The position numbers and the translations under genes are program-made. Of a stretch of 64,000 nucleotides of DNA, positions 1 through 10,094 are shown one piece after another (the first letter of the stretch is position 1; each line of letters begins with the position of its first letter). Where the stretch lies: the NCBI GenBank assembly GCA_948474755.1, contig CAOLHI010001283.1, forward strand, positions 434,001 to 498,000, in the 5' to 3' direction. This DNA is from Ctenosaura bakeri. Lineage: Eukaryota; Chordata; Lepidosauria; Squamata; Iguanidae. Below the pieces are notes generated by a model. The model was not told where the DNA came from and did no database searches. It worked only from the letters and a program-made list of their open reading frames with translations.

Positions 1-91
1 GTCGGCCCCTCCCGAAACTGCAAACCCCAGGATTCCAGAGGAGGTGGAAAGTGGAATCATCGCGCTAGAACAGGCTAGTGCGGAAATGGCC
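1..91. mobile_element. GGCC-ended MITE (family A), cut by window start
   Basis: Right half of a palindromic non-autonomous DNA transposon. It carries the family signature: a CCCCAGGATTCC block, a GTGGAATmAT block, then GGCTAGTGCGGAAATGGCC at its right end. The same arm occurs at 12780-12942, 26772-26917, 50842-51043, 51053-51279 and 60970-61124. The left arm lies outside the window. It abuts the CpG island with only about 20 bp between. Confidence 0.8.
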
Positions 92-196
92 TATGTGTAT
101 CTATCGCTCTATTTACCTTGGAGATTTTGGACCCGGAGATCAGTAATCTGGCCGATCAGCTCCTCCCGCTGAAACCAGTCCCACTCGCTCCCGGCC

Positions 197-322
197 ATGA
201 AGGAGCCGAGCGGAGGCGGCGGCGGCGGCGGCGGCGGCGGGGATGGAATCGGAAACACCGCGGCTGCAGGGGAGGAAAGAAGAAAAAAAAAAACCGGGAA
301 ATGCCCCCTCCCCGGTCCCTAA
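197..322 (+). CDS. Possible short N-terminal or upstream ORF with a Gly tract
   Basis: An ATG in acceptable Kozak context (G at -3) opens a 41-codon frame: MKEPS, ten glycines from the GGC repeat, then DGIGNTAAAGEERRKKK and a stop at 320-322. It could be an upstream ORF, the N terminus of a protein continued by splicing, or chance within the CpG island. I did not recognise the protein, and no strong donor site was found before the stop. Repeat-encoded Gly tracts are frequent near N termini of vertebrate regulatory proteins, but that is only suggestive. Confidence 0.2.
   Translation: MKEPSGGGGGGGGGGDGIGNTAAAGEERRKKKTGKCPLPGP
214..241 (+). repeat. (GGC)n trinucleotide repeat
   Basis: Eight uninterrupted GGC units (215-238) flanked by GGA and GGG, inside the CpG island. 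In the frame from 197 it encodes glycine; on the other strand it gives an alanine run. CGG/GGC tracts of this kind in 5' UTRs are prone to length change. Confidence 0.95.
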
Positions 323-916
323 ACAGGGAAAGAGAGGAGCCACAGGAGGAGGACGGAGGGGAGGGGAGCGGGAGAGGGATGGAGCGGGGAGGGAGAAGCC
401 GGGAACTGCCTGCCCAGAAGCAGGAGAGAGGGAGGGCGCGGAGAGAGGAGCGCGGGACGGAGAAGCGGCGGGGGCGCCCGGAGGCACCGAGCGCGCAGGG
501 TGGGTGTCAGGGGGGCGCCCCGGCCGGAGACCGCCGGCCCAACCCCGCAGACCCCTCGGGGGAAGGGACAGGGGCCGCCCTCAGAGGGAGCGGGGGGACT
601 CGGGGCCAGGGTGGGAGGTCGGGGCCACAGTTCTGGGCGGCCACAGACCCCCTTCCCTCCCTCCCTCCCCGTTCCTGGCCGGGCTCAAGTTTGTCCGGGA
701 AGAAGCCGGAGGTCTCCAAGTTGCATCTTGTGAGGCTTGTGGCTGCTGAGGCGAGGCGGAGGCAGGTTGGGGCGGGAGCGGGCTGGGAGGGAAGAGCGAG
801 ACGCGCACGCACGCACCGGCCCCACGGCCGGAGAGCAGCACCTGGTTAATGTTTACGGGAAGGCAGGGCGCGGAAAGGGCTCGCTCTCGCCTCCATCCCG
901 CCGCCCTCTCGGCACG

Positions 917-959
917 AATAAATAAATAAATAAATAAATAAATCATCATCATCATCATT
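917..959 (+). repeat. (AATA)n followed by (ATC)n
   Basis: Compound microsatellite of AATA units running directly into ATC units, at the downstream edge of the CpG island. Confidence 0.9.
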
Positions 960-1750
960 TCTTTCCCCATGGCCAAGTGGTGGGGAGGAAGGGAAGGACG
1001 GTGGGGGGGACCTTTGGGAAAGCCAATTAGCAAGGATCCTGCCTCTACCAGTAGCAGCTCCCATTAAAAATATATATAATTAATAATATTATTTTTTATC
1101 GCCATCATAAAAAGCAGTTCCGTGCATTTTTGCTTGGGGACTCGGAGACCTGTGTGGCGGGGAGAAGAAAAGCATGGCAGGGAGACAGGCAGCCGGGCAA
1201 GGAGATGCCAAGCGGGGAAAGGGAAAGGGAATCCGAGGAAGGAGAAAAGTCGCAAGAGTGGGTGGAGGTGGAGCAAAAGCGTTTATAACCTTTTCACCTG
1301 TAGGTTCTGGGAGCATCCAGAGTTCAAGTAGAAGCAAAAATATTTTTTTTAAGCTGTCCAGAAGAGGAATTGGGGTAGTTAAATTCCAGGGAGGTACTTC
1401 TTTTCCTTCTACTTCCTCCTCCTGCCTTTAACAGCCATCAGCATAGGAGGAGAACAGTCTTGATCTCTCTCCTGGTTCCTTTCTTGTTCTGTTTTATGCC
1501 GTTTTTATTGAGCATTGATTAGGTTGTCAGTTCTCCAAAAGTGACAGGAAACAGGGTTCATCCTCAGTCTGTGCTGCTTCTCTTGCTCTGTGGAAGTAGG
1601 TGATCTTGAGATTAGGAGGAAATGTTTTCTTTCCCCAATGGCATAATAATTTTGGGACGTTGTTACCCTTGTTTCTGGAGCTTCTGACCCTCTAGGTTTT
1701 TCCAGATGATGCTTTTGTTATCTTAACAGGAATGCACAATTGTACTTCAT
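960..1750. other. No recognisable feature
   Basis: Mixed-composition DNA downstream of the CpG island. It contains an AT-rich patch near 1066-1105 and purine-rich DNA at 1140-1280. No repeat family, exon or RNA gene was recognised. Confidence 0.4.
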
Positions 1751-2084
1751 TCCTTGCATTTCTTGCAGGCAATCCAAATTCTTTTGCTTCAGATAGCAAG
1801 AAAATAGCACTTAGCCATTCCCAGCTTCCAAAGGGCAACATTTTGCCAGGTTGTTAAATTCCCAGCAACAGCACCTTCACTGCTGTTTGGAGCTATGTGT
1901 GAAACATAGTTGTGAGCTCATGGGGCACTAAGCTGTGATCACACTGAGGGCAAAAGATTCACTCCACTCTTCCTCACCACGTGCCTGGTTAGGTGTCTGG
2001 ATCTGACTCCGTTTCCAGGTTTTTCTTTCTCTTTTTAGAAAGTGGAAAGGTCACAGCCAATGAACATTATGTATCTGTGTGGTG
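1751..2084 (+). repeat. Diverged tandem duplication, copy 1
   Basis: Matches 2788-3080 in order through several blocks: TTGCATTTCTTG, GCCATTCCCAGCTTCC, GAAACATAGTTGTGAG, and the stretch around TTTCCAG and TCTAGAAAGT. Copy 1 has about 45 bp (around 1838-1885) that copy 2 lacks. The two copies are offset by roughly 1.0 kb. Confidence 0.75.
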
Positions 2085-2467
2085 CAAAGATGCTATGGAA
2101 GAGAAGCCAACTTTGCTATAGGCACCAGGCATGGAAAGCCATAATATCAGGCATGGGGACTGGAGCTTGAGAATTATAAGCTCTGTCCGCCCTCCCTCAT
2201 GTACCCTCTTTGGGCATTGCTTCACTTGAAGATGATGATGGAGGAGAGCACACAGCTGATCGGGTGGCAGTTCTTCTTGCTGCCTTGTGGTTTGAGCAGG
2301 AAGGGCTGGATTAGATGACTGGCTATGGGATTGCCCTTATAGCTGCATGATCTGACTGTGAGAATTTAGGCTGGAGGTATTGGGAAGAATGATTTTCAAT
2401 AGGGAGCTTGCTAACACTGTGTTTGCTCCTCCCCTCCCCAATCTGTCTTGTTAGGTCCAGTTGCTGT
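2085..2467. other. Unique-looking spacer between duplication copies
   Basis: No family recognised. It is the left part of the DNA lying between the two duplicated blocks, before the AGGCC-rich array. Confidence 0.4.
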
Positions 2468-2786
2468 GGCCTCACGGGCCTGGCTTGCTATCTGTTTTTT
2501 TGACAGGCCCCATTAGTTTTGAGGCCTGTGTCATGAGGAATGACAGGCCCTAGAAGGCCCAGTAGGCCTTGCTAGGCTATTTGTAGGCCAGATAGGCCCC
2601 AGTAGGCCTCTTGATAGGCACAGTAAGCCCTACTGGCCCATTGTAGGCCAGGTAGGCCCTGCTAATGCCTCTTTGCAGGCCAGAGAGGCCCCACTAGGCT
2701 CCTTTATAGGCCATGTAGGGCCTGCTGGGCCCCTGTTGCAGGCCTGATGAGCTATGGCACTTCACTTGTAGGCCAGGCAGGCCTAG
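2468..2786 (+). repeat. Degenerate AGGCC-rich minisatellite
   Basis: Contains 21 GGCC tetramers in about 316 bp, where about one would be expected by chance. Most sit in TAGGCC or CAGGCC. The period is roughly 30 bp, typified by a TGTAGGCCAGGTAGGCC core followed by a CTGCTAGGC-like block. Units are strongly diverged. The array ends directly at the start of duplication copy 2. Confidence 0.8.
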
Positions 2787-2787
2787 C

Positions 2788-3074
2788 TCCTTGCATTTCT
2801 TGTGGGCAATCCTAATTCTTTGCTCCAAATAATGAGAAAATAGTACCTAGCCATTCCCAGCTTCCGAAGAGGCTATTTGGAGCTATGTGAGAAACATAGT
2901 TGTGAGTTCTTCAGGGTGCTAGCCTGTGATGACATTGAGGGCAATGGATTCATACCACTCTCCTCAATCATGCACTTGGTTAGGGCTGACAGCTGTCTGA
3001 GTTTGACCCCAAGTTTCCAGATTTTTATTTTTATTTTCTAGAAAGTAGGAAGGACATAGACAGTAAACATTAAA

Positions 3075-3080
<6 letters not shown>
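2788..3080 (+). repeat. Diverged tandem duplication, copy 2
   Basis: Second copy of the block at 1751-2084, about 298 bp long, with scattered substitutions and a deletion of about 45 bp relative to copy 1. Where copy 1 has a short TGTATCTGTGTGG, copy 2 has expanded into a long (GT)n. Confidence 0.75.

Positions 3081-3110
<30 letters not shown>
3078..3110 (+). repeat. (GT)n microsatellite
   Basis: About 16 uninterrupted GT units at the right edge of duplication copy 2. Confidence 0.97.
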
Positions 3111-3113
<3 letters not shown>

Positions 3114-3501
3114 GGACATGAACAAATGCAAGGGAAAGTATACGGATTCCATTTCTGAGTCCGCTTTGGCACTATCTTTTGACAGTGGTGGGACTGTATG
3201 CTCCTGTGAGGCAAGAGACTATTCTGCTGATAACACTGTTGCTGGTAAGGTCTCCTAAGTCAGACTAAATGTGCCAAACAGCCATTGGGCAGCAGCAGTA
3301 GTGGGGCATGACACTGGCAAAGGATCTCTCAGAGACAATGGCAGTGGCACCATAGCTAACCCCTGTTAGAACTGTGCAGGAGGCACTGGTAAACCACTTC
3401 AGGATATGTTTTTCCTTTAAAATCCTATGCTGAGACAATCTAACATGAAACAAATGATCTATTTCTATGAGCTGCCAGGGAAATTTGAAAACATGAAAAA
3501 T
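3111..3501. other. No recognisable feature
   Basis: No repeat or exon recognised. A CAG-rich patch at 3290-3300 is not a tandem array. Confidence 0.4.
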
Positions 3502-3708
3502 GTTGTTGTATGCCTTTAAATCCTTTCCAACTTATGATGACCCAAAGACAAGATTAATATTGGGCTTTTTTGGCAAGATCTGTTCAGAGTAGGTTGCCTT
3601 TGCCTTCCTGTGAGGCCTAGAGAGTGTTAATTGTCCAAATTTATCCAGTGGATTTTCATGGCCTAATGGAGATTCTGATCACCTGTGCTCAAACCAATGT
3701 GGCACACT
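3502..3708 (-). mobile_element. tRNA-derived SINE with Bov-B tail (Sauria type), minus strand
   Basis: Read on the minus strand this is the common SINE of the window: tRNA-like head, a middle block that on the plus strand reads GGCAAGATCTGTTCAGAG, and a 3' tail ending in a GTTGTTG run on the plus strand. It is well diverged, indicating an old copy. Confidence 0.75.
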
Positions 3709-4300
3709 GGCCCTTGTAAAAAATGTATCCTGACATAAATCCTAAAAGTTATTTCTCCTTCCTGTTAGTAATTTTGTGTGTTTTATAAGTTATTTCCTCC
3801 ATTAGGAAGACTGTATGTTTTATAGGCAATATTTGTGTATGTTTTACTCACTAATTACACTAAGTTAACCTTTTCAGTTAACTCTGAACACTGTCTCCTG
3901 TATTTTATGTGAATATTCTCAACAGATTTTAACTTCCCATGGTCCCAAGGACTAATGCAATAAATGCTATTCTGTTCTATTCTGCTATGTGACTATGTGT
4001 GAAAGTGTACAAGGCTGGGGAGGAAGGCAGAAGCAGAGGCTTTGATTTGAATTGTTGGCCTAGTGAAATCAGCCTCCGCTAGGCCCAGCCCTAGAATAAA
4101 GAGCACTCTGGCCAAGGAATGCGTTTGGTCCATTCTTACCCTCCCTACAATCCCTGCTGCCAGTCAGTTTGGCAGTGGTGCCAAGTTATGTGGCGTTTGA
4201 AGAACAGCACAACCCTAGCAAAGTAATGCTGTGCTGTGCTGATTTTTATCAAAAACAAATGACTTCACACCGGATAGTTAAAAAAGAAACATAACATAAA
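3709..4300. other. Mostly unclassified; possible CR1-like tail
   Basis: AT-rich DNA. The run AATAAATGCTATTCTGTTC near 3959-3978, followed by further TTCTATTCT, resembles the short direct-repeat ends of CR1 LINEs, but no coding remnant supports this. From 4000 to 4300 nothing was recognised. Confidence 0.3.
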
Positions 4301-4799
4301 GGCCCTTTCCGCACGAGGCGAGTGAATCGCTCCGTGCCATAACTTACCGATTCTTCTTGGCCTCGAAACAACACGGATTTTCCCTTAAGCCCTTCCGCAG
4401 GGCTCCTCTGTTCATTCCAGGGCAATTCGGAGCAGTGTGAGCTCTTTAGATCCTCACTGGTGAGGCTAAAATGGCGGCTTCCGGTTGTTTGTGGGTCTGG
4501 ACCAACTGCTGAAGCTGGCCACACCCACAGCCCATCTTCCGCTGACCGCAGGCTCACATTGGTGCAAATCTGCGCATCTGCACAACCAAGCAAGAACGAA
4601 ATGGTGCGCTCCGGAAAATTGAAAGATCTATTTTTTCCGGTCTTCACTTAGTGCGCTGGAGGACCACTTGGGGGTGTTTTGGATCGGACTTAGGTGCGGA
4701 ACTAAGGTAAATAGTTCGAACCTAGTCCGATCCAAAGCACGGACAACCTCCATGAAAGGATGCCTTGGTCTGTCTTAACTTCCTCGTGCGGAAAGGGCC
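4301..4799. mobile_element. GGCCCTTTCC-ended MITE (family C), 499 bp
   Basis: Terminal inverted repeats GGCCCTTTCCGCACGAGG at 4301 and its complement ending at 4799, flanked by AAA on both sides as a 3-bp target duplication. The interior is GC-richer than its surroundings and holds a long hairpin at about 4677-4735, with arms around GGATCGGACT. No transposase frame is present. A 3-bp duplication with GG-starting ends suits a PIF/Harbinger-type transposase, which is an inference. Confidence 0.85.
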
Positions 4800-4821
4800 A
4801 AAGCCTAAGTTCAGAAGCATT

Positions 4822-4915
4822 ACTTTTGAGGGACCACAGTTTCCAGAATCTCCCAGCCAGTATAGTCAGTGGCTCATTGGCTGGAGGATTCTGCAGGAGT
4901 TATAGCCCCAAAGTA
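4822..4915. repeat. Interspersed CCAGAATC / ATTGGCTGG element fragment
   Basis: Shows the widespread reptile block TTCCAGAATCTCCCAGCCAG with a partly palindromic partner about 40 bp on. Related fragments occur at 8318, 15760, 24515, 35628 and 55905. Probably a non-autonomous hAT-type element, but the ends are not resolved. Confidence 0.45.
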
Positions 4916-4974
4916 ACAATTGCAAGCTGTGCTTTAAAGTTAATTGACGGCATGCCATTTGTGATCCTCCGGAT

Positions 4975-5090
4975 ATTGGACTGCAACTCCCAGCATACCT
5001 CACACTTGGCTATACTGGCTAGGGCTGGTGAGACATGCATCCCAACAGCATCTGGAAAGCTACACAGCTCCCATGTCTGCTGTAGTTTGT
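4975..5090. repeat. Interspersed ACTCCCAGC palindromic element fragment
   Basis: Contains GGACTGCAACTCCCAGCATA and, about 100 bp later, CTGTAGTTTGTAAC in inverted sense. This resembles the abundant reptile element in which CTCCCA and a TGTAGTCC complement face each other. Confidence 0.4.
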
Positions 5091-5135
5091 AACAAACACA
5101 CTAGAAATTACATCTTTTCCATAGTAGTCAACTGT

Positions 5136-5460
5136 GTCTGTCTTTGTTTTTAACCCACCTTTTCCCTAGGACTTGGACTCAAGGCAGCTTACAAGATAAA
5201 AAGAAACACAAGTAAAACCACATGTAGTTAAAAGATGCAAAAGGTTAACATTAAAAGAGTATTAAATTGTCTATAGAATTAAAAACCATTGAAAACATTA
5301 ATTCAAAAGCATAAATTAAAAACAGTAGAGCACTCTAAAAATAGAATGAAAGCAGTACAGCCCTCTACCTTTACATGTAAAACACTGCAGACTGCAATTT
5401 TTTGACCTCTTGTATTGGAAGAAAGGCAGGAGATAGGATAAATAAATCCATTCCAAAAAT
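5136..5460 (-). mobile_element. LINE 3' region (L2/CR1-like), minus strand
   Basis: The plus strand reads AACCCACCTTTTCCCTAGGA, then CTCAAGGCAGCTTACAA, then A-rich DNA with AATTAAAA-type units. The same order occurs at 19350, 38190 and 46780. In reptiles this is a typical reverse-oriented 3' end of an L2/CR1-type LINE. No coding frame remains. Confidence 0.55.
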
Positions 5461-5469
5461 TTTGGACTT

Positions 5470-5570
5470 CAAATTTGAGCCAGCCAGCATAGCCCTTGGT
5501 AAGAAATTGTGGGAGCTGTAGTCCAAAGCATCTGAAGTGGATGAAAGATTTCCTACTCCTGCTATAGACA
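5470..5570. repeat. Interspersed GGGAGCTGTAGTCC element fragment
   Basis: Contains CCAGCCAGCATAGCCCTTGG followed by TGGGAGCTGTAGTCCAAAGC, a typical lizard ACTCCCA/TGGGAGT palindromic repeat. Confidence 0.5.
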
Positions 5571-6036
5571 GTACACTACAAATTCTGAGCCTCCCCCCCC
5601 CCGGTTATCTCACCACTCTTTTCAGCTTGGTGTCCAAGGCTAGCACTCCGCTTTTCCAGCTCTAAAGATTGTCCATCGACAACAATATGGTAAGTACCTG
5701 CTCTGCTTATATGTTTATCTAATAATTTCCTTTGTATCCATGCAGTCTCCTTTGTACCCTGAGGGAGAACAGTTCCATCCCATTAGGCTTGATGCCTGCC
5801 TCCCCAAGCTCAGAGTAATATACTGCTACATGGGTCTTAGGGTACAATAAAGTGCTGGATTTATTCTATGTCATTACAGCAGATGACAGGGGGTGGGGGT
5901 GACCTTGGTTCTTCCAATATTTTGAGTCTACCTTTCCCATCAACCCCAGCTAGTATAGTTTGTGGTGAGGCATTTATAGCAACTGCAGTCCACAATCCTC
6001 CTGAGGACTACACAATTGACCACCTTTACATTTTGA
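5571..6036. other. Mostly unclassified, with one repeat fragment
   Basis: The stretch near 5900-6005 (CCCATCAACCCCAGCTAGTA) is another fragment of the ACTCCCA-type element. The rest was not recognised. Confidence 0.35.
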
Positions 6037-6484
6037 TGCAGTTGTTAATTGCCATCAAGTCAACTTCAACTGATGGTAACCCCATGAATGACAAATCTCA
6101 AAGTCATGTTTTGTTTTGTTCAGTTCTTTCAAACTCAGTCATGGCTTCCTTGATTGCATCTGTCTATCAGTAATGGGATCTTCCTTTTTTCATGTTCTCT
6201 CAAAATATGTCCAAAGAACCACAGTCTCAATTTAGTCATCTTGGCTTCTAGGCTTGATTTGCTTCTTGACCCATGTATTTGTCTTCCTGACAGTCCGTGG
6301 GATCTGTAGAACTCTCCTCCAGCACCACATTTAAAATGAGTTGATTCTCTTCCTATCAGCTTTCTTCACTGTCCAGCTTTTCACAATCATACATAGAAAT
6401 CAAATTCCAATGACATAGATAGTTCTGGCTTTAGTATTCGATGATGTATTTGTACACTTAAAGATCTTGTCTAGTTTCTTCACA
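6037..6484 (-). mobile_element. Bov-B (RTE) LINE 3' part, minus strand, left piece
   Basis: Plus strand reads GCCATCAAGTCAACTTCAAC, the complement of the Bov-B/SINE terminus. It is followed by blocks typical of Bov-B ORF 3' ends read backwards: TCATGGCTTCCTTGATTG, TTTAGTCATCTTGGCTTCTA, CTCTCCTCCAGCACCACATT, CTATCAGCTTTCTTCACTGT and AAGATCTTGTCTAG. The coding sense is on the minus strand and is too decayed for an open frame. It breaks at a solo LTR and resumes at 7412. Confidence 0.75.
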
Positions 6485-6489
6485 GCTAC

Positions 6490-7411
6490 TGTTACCCTGA
6501 TTTCTGGGGTCCCTTGGGGGACACCTCAATGTGCTCCAAATAATGGGGAATGGGAATTAGCCAGAGCACAGGCTATAGCAATGCAAGAGGCAGGGCAACG
6601 TAATGAGACCTTGAACCCAATGTTTACGGGGTCAGGCCGAGTCACAAACTACACAGAAGTAAATTACAATTGTTTTATTTGTTGAAAGACAATCACAACA
6701 CACATACGCATTCACTCACTCAGATCTAAAAAGATAAAAGGGAGGAGGTTTGATAGAGGATTTTGAGAGGGATTTTTCAGGGGAAATACTACACCTGATC
6801 CTGTAGCCCGGCTAGTCAGAAGAAAGTCAGTTGGAGCAGAGATTCTCAGCACGCGGAAGCTGAGGGGAAGGCTCAGTGAACAGAGCGGTAGCAAGGCGGG
6901 ATGGAAGCCAGGAGCAATCCAAAGACGCACTCAAAATCAGGGGTTCTTATAGGGGAAAATGTGCCTGTAGGGTAGTCCGTTCCCGGGGAAGACAATGGGT
7001 TTCAGGTTGGAGATAAAGCCTCCCAAAGGTCAGTACTTAGAATGATAGAATTTTGACAGAGTTGTCAATAGCACAGACAGTATGCAAATTGGGAGTGCTT
7101 GACAGTTGGCTATTTGGAAGCGCTAATCTCGTCAAACTGCCTGCTCGGGGCAGAGAATCTTTTGTACGCTGCGTGCATGCATAATGTATTTTCAGAGTGT
7201 ACTTGCCTGGAGGTCTCCTGAAGCTGCATTCTGGCAAATTACTGGCCTGCCTCTATTTATCTTGGATTCTTCAGCTGGTTCAGCCATGTCCATGTGTGTG
7301 CTCGTTCGGGGGCCTCGCAAGCACATGGAGAGGAACGGTTTGGGATGGCCAATCTCTTGATATCAGGTTATATTTAATAAGCCCTGGGCTCGGACTATAA
7401 ACTACAGTAAC
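6490..7411 (-). mobile_element. Solo LTR (copy 3), minus strand, inserted in Bov-B
   Basis: About 922 bp. On the minus strand it ends GGGTAACA like the LTRs at 29705 and 42423, begins with a GTTACTGTAG-like end, and shares an internal block around GATATC and TGCTTGCGAGG. A polyadenylation signal lies on the minus strand (6674-6679) and a TATA-like CTATAAGAA near 6948-6956. Flanks are GCTAC (6485-6489) and GCTAG (7412-7416), a probable target duplication with one mismatch or a one-base end shift. No internal retroviral genes are present. Confidence 0.7.
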
Positions 7412-7490
7412 GCTAGCCTTCCAGGTCCTAGTTTTCTTTCTGATTTCTTGACTGCAGTCTCCATTCTGACTGGCAGCTAATGGTATACCT
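7412..7490 (-). mobile_element. Bov-B LINE, minus strand, right piece after LTR
   Basis: Continues the Bov-B sequence interrupted at 6484: GCTAGCCTTCCAGGTCCTAG, then CTGATTTCTTGACTGCAGTC. The break point fits the expected Bov-B order with the LTR removed. Confidence 0.6.
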
Positions 7491-7539
7491 CTACATTATG
7501 GTGCATCATTAGATGCCAAAGTCAAAATGAAGGAAGTCA

Positions 7540-7662
7540 TAGTCCTGAGTTTACAAATCCTGAGCAGAGCTGTTAATAACAGTGTGCCTTGAAGGTCTCT
7601 CATTTATAGGGTCAACATAAGTTAAAGTCAGCTTGAAGGCAAACAACCACCACCATTATGGT
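7540..7662 (+). mobile_element. Bov-B LINE 3' end, plus strand
   Basis: Contains GGTCTCTCATTTATAGGGTC then TAAGTTAAAGTCAGCTTGAA and GGCAAACAACCACC, the plus-sense 3' terminus of Bov-B. Being opposite to the 6037-7490 piece, it represents a separate insertion or an inversion. Confidence 0.65.
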
Positions 7663-8317
7663 GTAAGGTCTCAACAGTGAATGTTTCACTAGCTCTGGTA
7701 ATGTCTTGGCATTTCAAGACCTTTTGTCCTGTTAAATTTCATCTTCAACTTCAGGTGGGAGCAGAAGGTAGCAAAATCCTAAAGCAGTCTGTTTTGTGTA
7801 TGTTTTTTTTTAAAATACCAACATTACAAACCAGTTAGCTAAGTGGCTGAAACAGAAAGGTTTGAGTGAGTGAGTAGGATATCAGAGACTTCTCTAGTTG
7901 TGAGGCAAAGAGAGCCATTCCCCAGATTCTTCAGCTACAGTCCTCTCTTTCAGCAAATATGGAGGAGGATATAACATAGGGAATAAACAGGGACGGGGGG
8001 ATTTTTCCTGAGCACTGCTAAATAAATAATGATCCCAAGTAATTGAAATACATATTTCATTATGCTGTTTATAGCTTTTCTGTTTTCTCAGTGTGCTTAA
8101 TGCATGGCCAAGCACAATAAAGGGCTTTGTAGTACACTTCTCCGTGAATTTACTTCTGTGTAAGACACAAGATGAATGTGACTTCTTGCTTCATAAGTGT
8201 GCTTCAGATGGTAGCCATCTCTGTGAACAACATTCACTGAGACTCTGTCAATGTAGCACCAAAAGGAACCATTAGGAAAGAGTTTTGTGGAAATCAATAG
8301 TGCAGGACAATCCCATC
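7663..8317. other. No recognisable feature
   Basis: AT-rich DNA without family signatures or convincing exons. Confidence 0.4.
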
Positions 8318-8405
8318 AGTGTTCCAAAACTAGTCCAAAACTTTTTGGACTACAATCCCCAGAATCCTTTTGACCAGGCTGGCTGGCTGAGGAAGTCTCA
8401 GAATT
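8318..8405. repeat. Interspersed ACTACAATCCCCAGAATCC element
   Basis: TTGGACTACAATCCCCAGAA followed by CCAGGCTGGCTGGCTGAGG, the same element class as at 4822 and 35628. Confidence 0.5.
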
Positions 8406-10094
8406 CCAAATTCCTTTTCATTTTCTTTCAGTTTTTCTAAGTGCTTTATCACATGAGTTCGGTAAATCAAAATTACTGCAGGATAATAGCTTCCTTGGCC
8501 AGGGCTTATCACGTTATGTTGTTCCTCTTCTGTTTTTTACTGGTGAGAGGCCATTTGGAAAGTTTTTCTTGTTTTTTGTTTTTTTTTAAGAAAGGAGGTC
8601 ACTAATGGATCTCTCACCAGGAGAACAGCAGAAGAGGAATATGTCATGTGATGAAACTCTGCCAAAGATGCTATCATTCTGATATAAATGCCCTGTGTAA
8701 TAAAGTCTTGACTTCAATGGGACATGTGATTAAGATTGTATCTTTTAAGTGCCGTCTTAGGTGCATATACCTGGAAGAAATGCCCACTGAATTCAACAGC
8801 ACTTTGCTTCTGAAATGCATACGGTCACCCTGTTGTGTTACAGGCCAATTGCAAAGACTTCACCACGTAACTCACCCATTGCACAAATGTGCCATTGGCA
8901 TTGTTGGCACACTGTATGGTTGCTCTCTTAGTGCTGTTCTTTTTCTAGTTAACATGGCTATTAAGATTTGGAATGCAACGTGGAATGTGGTCACATTGGC
9001 TAGAGTGTAGGCGGGGTTCAGACAAACACTTTTTTCACACTAAGGAAGAGCAGCTTTGCTCCTGCCAATCATATACTCCTAGCTTTGTACACAACAGCTG
9101 TTTGAACATGTTCAGCAAAGTATAAGAAGTGGCCCAATGTACATACCGACATTCAGTGTTAGAGCTCCAGGCAAAGGGGCAGTCAAGATCCCTCTTTACA
9201 TGGAGGAGCTGTATGCAGATACACCATTAAGAGGACTAGGCCCCTTGTCACACTTGTCACAGCATCACTAGGATTGTCACGGGGTCACTAGTACACTTCC
9301 TCACTTTCACATTCTTTTAATGAATGAGGATATTTGTCTGACACTCCCACGACAATAATCACTGATTATGTTCAATAGCATATTCCTGACTTGTCTGTAT
9401 TATTTTGTTTAATGGATGGCAATGGTGATGGCAGAGAAAGCTCCTGTTTTCAAGGGAAATGTGTTTTATTGAGAATATTCAAAGCACCTTTCTTTTAGAA
9501 AGTGAAACCATTTTAGCTGAGATCCAGCATTGGGAGATATGCATTTATCACATAGTTACATCTCTGGATCTACATCTCCTGGAGCTACTCTTCCTCAAAC
9601 CCACCCAACATGGCTACTTTTATGTTGTTGGAGAGCAGAGTGATCAGCCTGGATATGTCCAGCTATTTTCCTGTACCTGGACATGTTCTGACAGGCATCT
9701 GAGAGTCTTCTGGGGGTCCGTGGGACGCCCTTGCAGATCACCCCTTTGCAGAATATCTAGCTATAAAAAAAATAGCTGGGTGTGCCCCCACTGATCTTCT
9801 CCAACAACATGGAAGTAGCCATGGGGATAGGGGGGGGATTGTGCTGCTTACAATGTGGATTTGGAGGGAAATTTTGGTTGTATGATTGGAACAGAATCTC
9901 AACCTCTACTATAAGAAACAAAGTGAGTTGCCAGAATAGAAGCCCCACTTACAAATGCTGCATATATCTCCTTTGGCTGCAGGCCAGGGGATGAAATTCT
10001 GGCCAGGGCTGGTAACATTCTGACTACTGGGCAGCCCTATGTCCATACAATCAGTTATTATCACGTACGTAAGCTTAGGCTTTGTTCATTACAT
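8406..10094. other. Largely unclassified DNA
   Basis: About 1.7 kb without a clear family. The open frame 8648-9010 has no recognisable domain. CCAACATGG blocks near 9600 and 9800 are in opposite senses and may mark a decayed element, but the ends were not found. Confidence 0.35.

Larger units (their letters stand above)
110..870. promoter_or_regulatory. CpG island, candidate promoter or first exon
   Basis: GC-rich block dense in CpG, with G-rich purine runs and SP1-like GGGCGG/GGGGCG motifs, standing out sharply from the AT-rich remainder. It begins directly after a MITE and ends in simple repeats near 917-959. Vertebrate CpG islands commonly mark promoters and 5' exons, so this is the best candidate for a transcription start here. 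No TATA box, clear splice donor or recognisable conserved coding exon was found, and the transcribed strand cannot be decided. Long frames across it on both strands are low-complexity (Arg/Gly or Pro/Ser/Ala) and reflect composition. Confidence 0.65.

Noticed and set aside
118..849. Long frames on both strands across the CpG island (up to 243 codons)
   Set aside because: Arg/Gly/Glu-rich or Pro/Ser-rich translations are overlapping products of GC-rich composition; no domain and no consistent frame.
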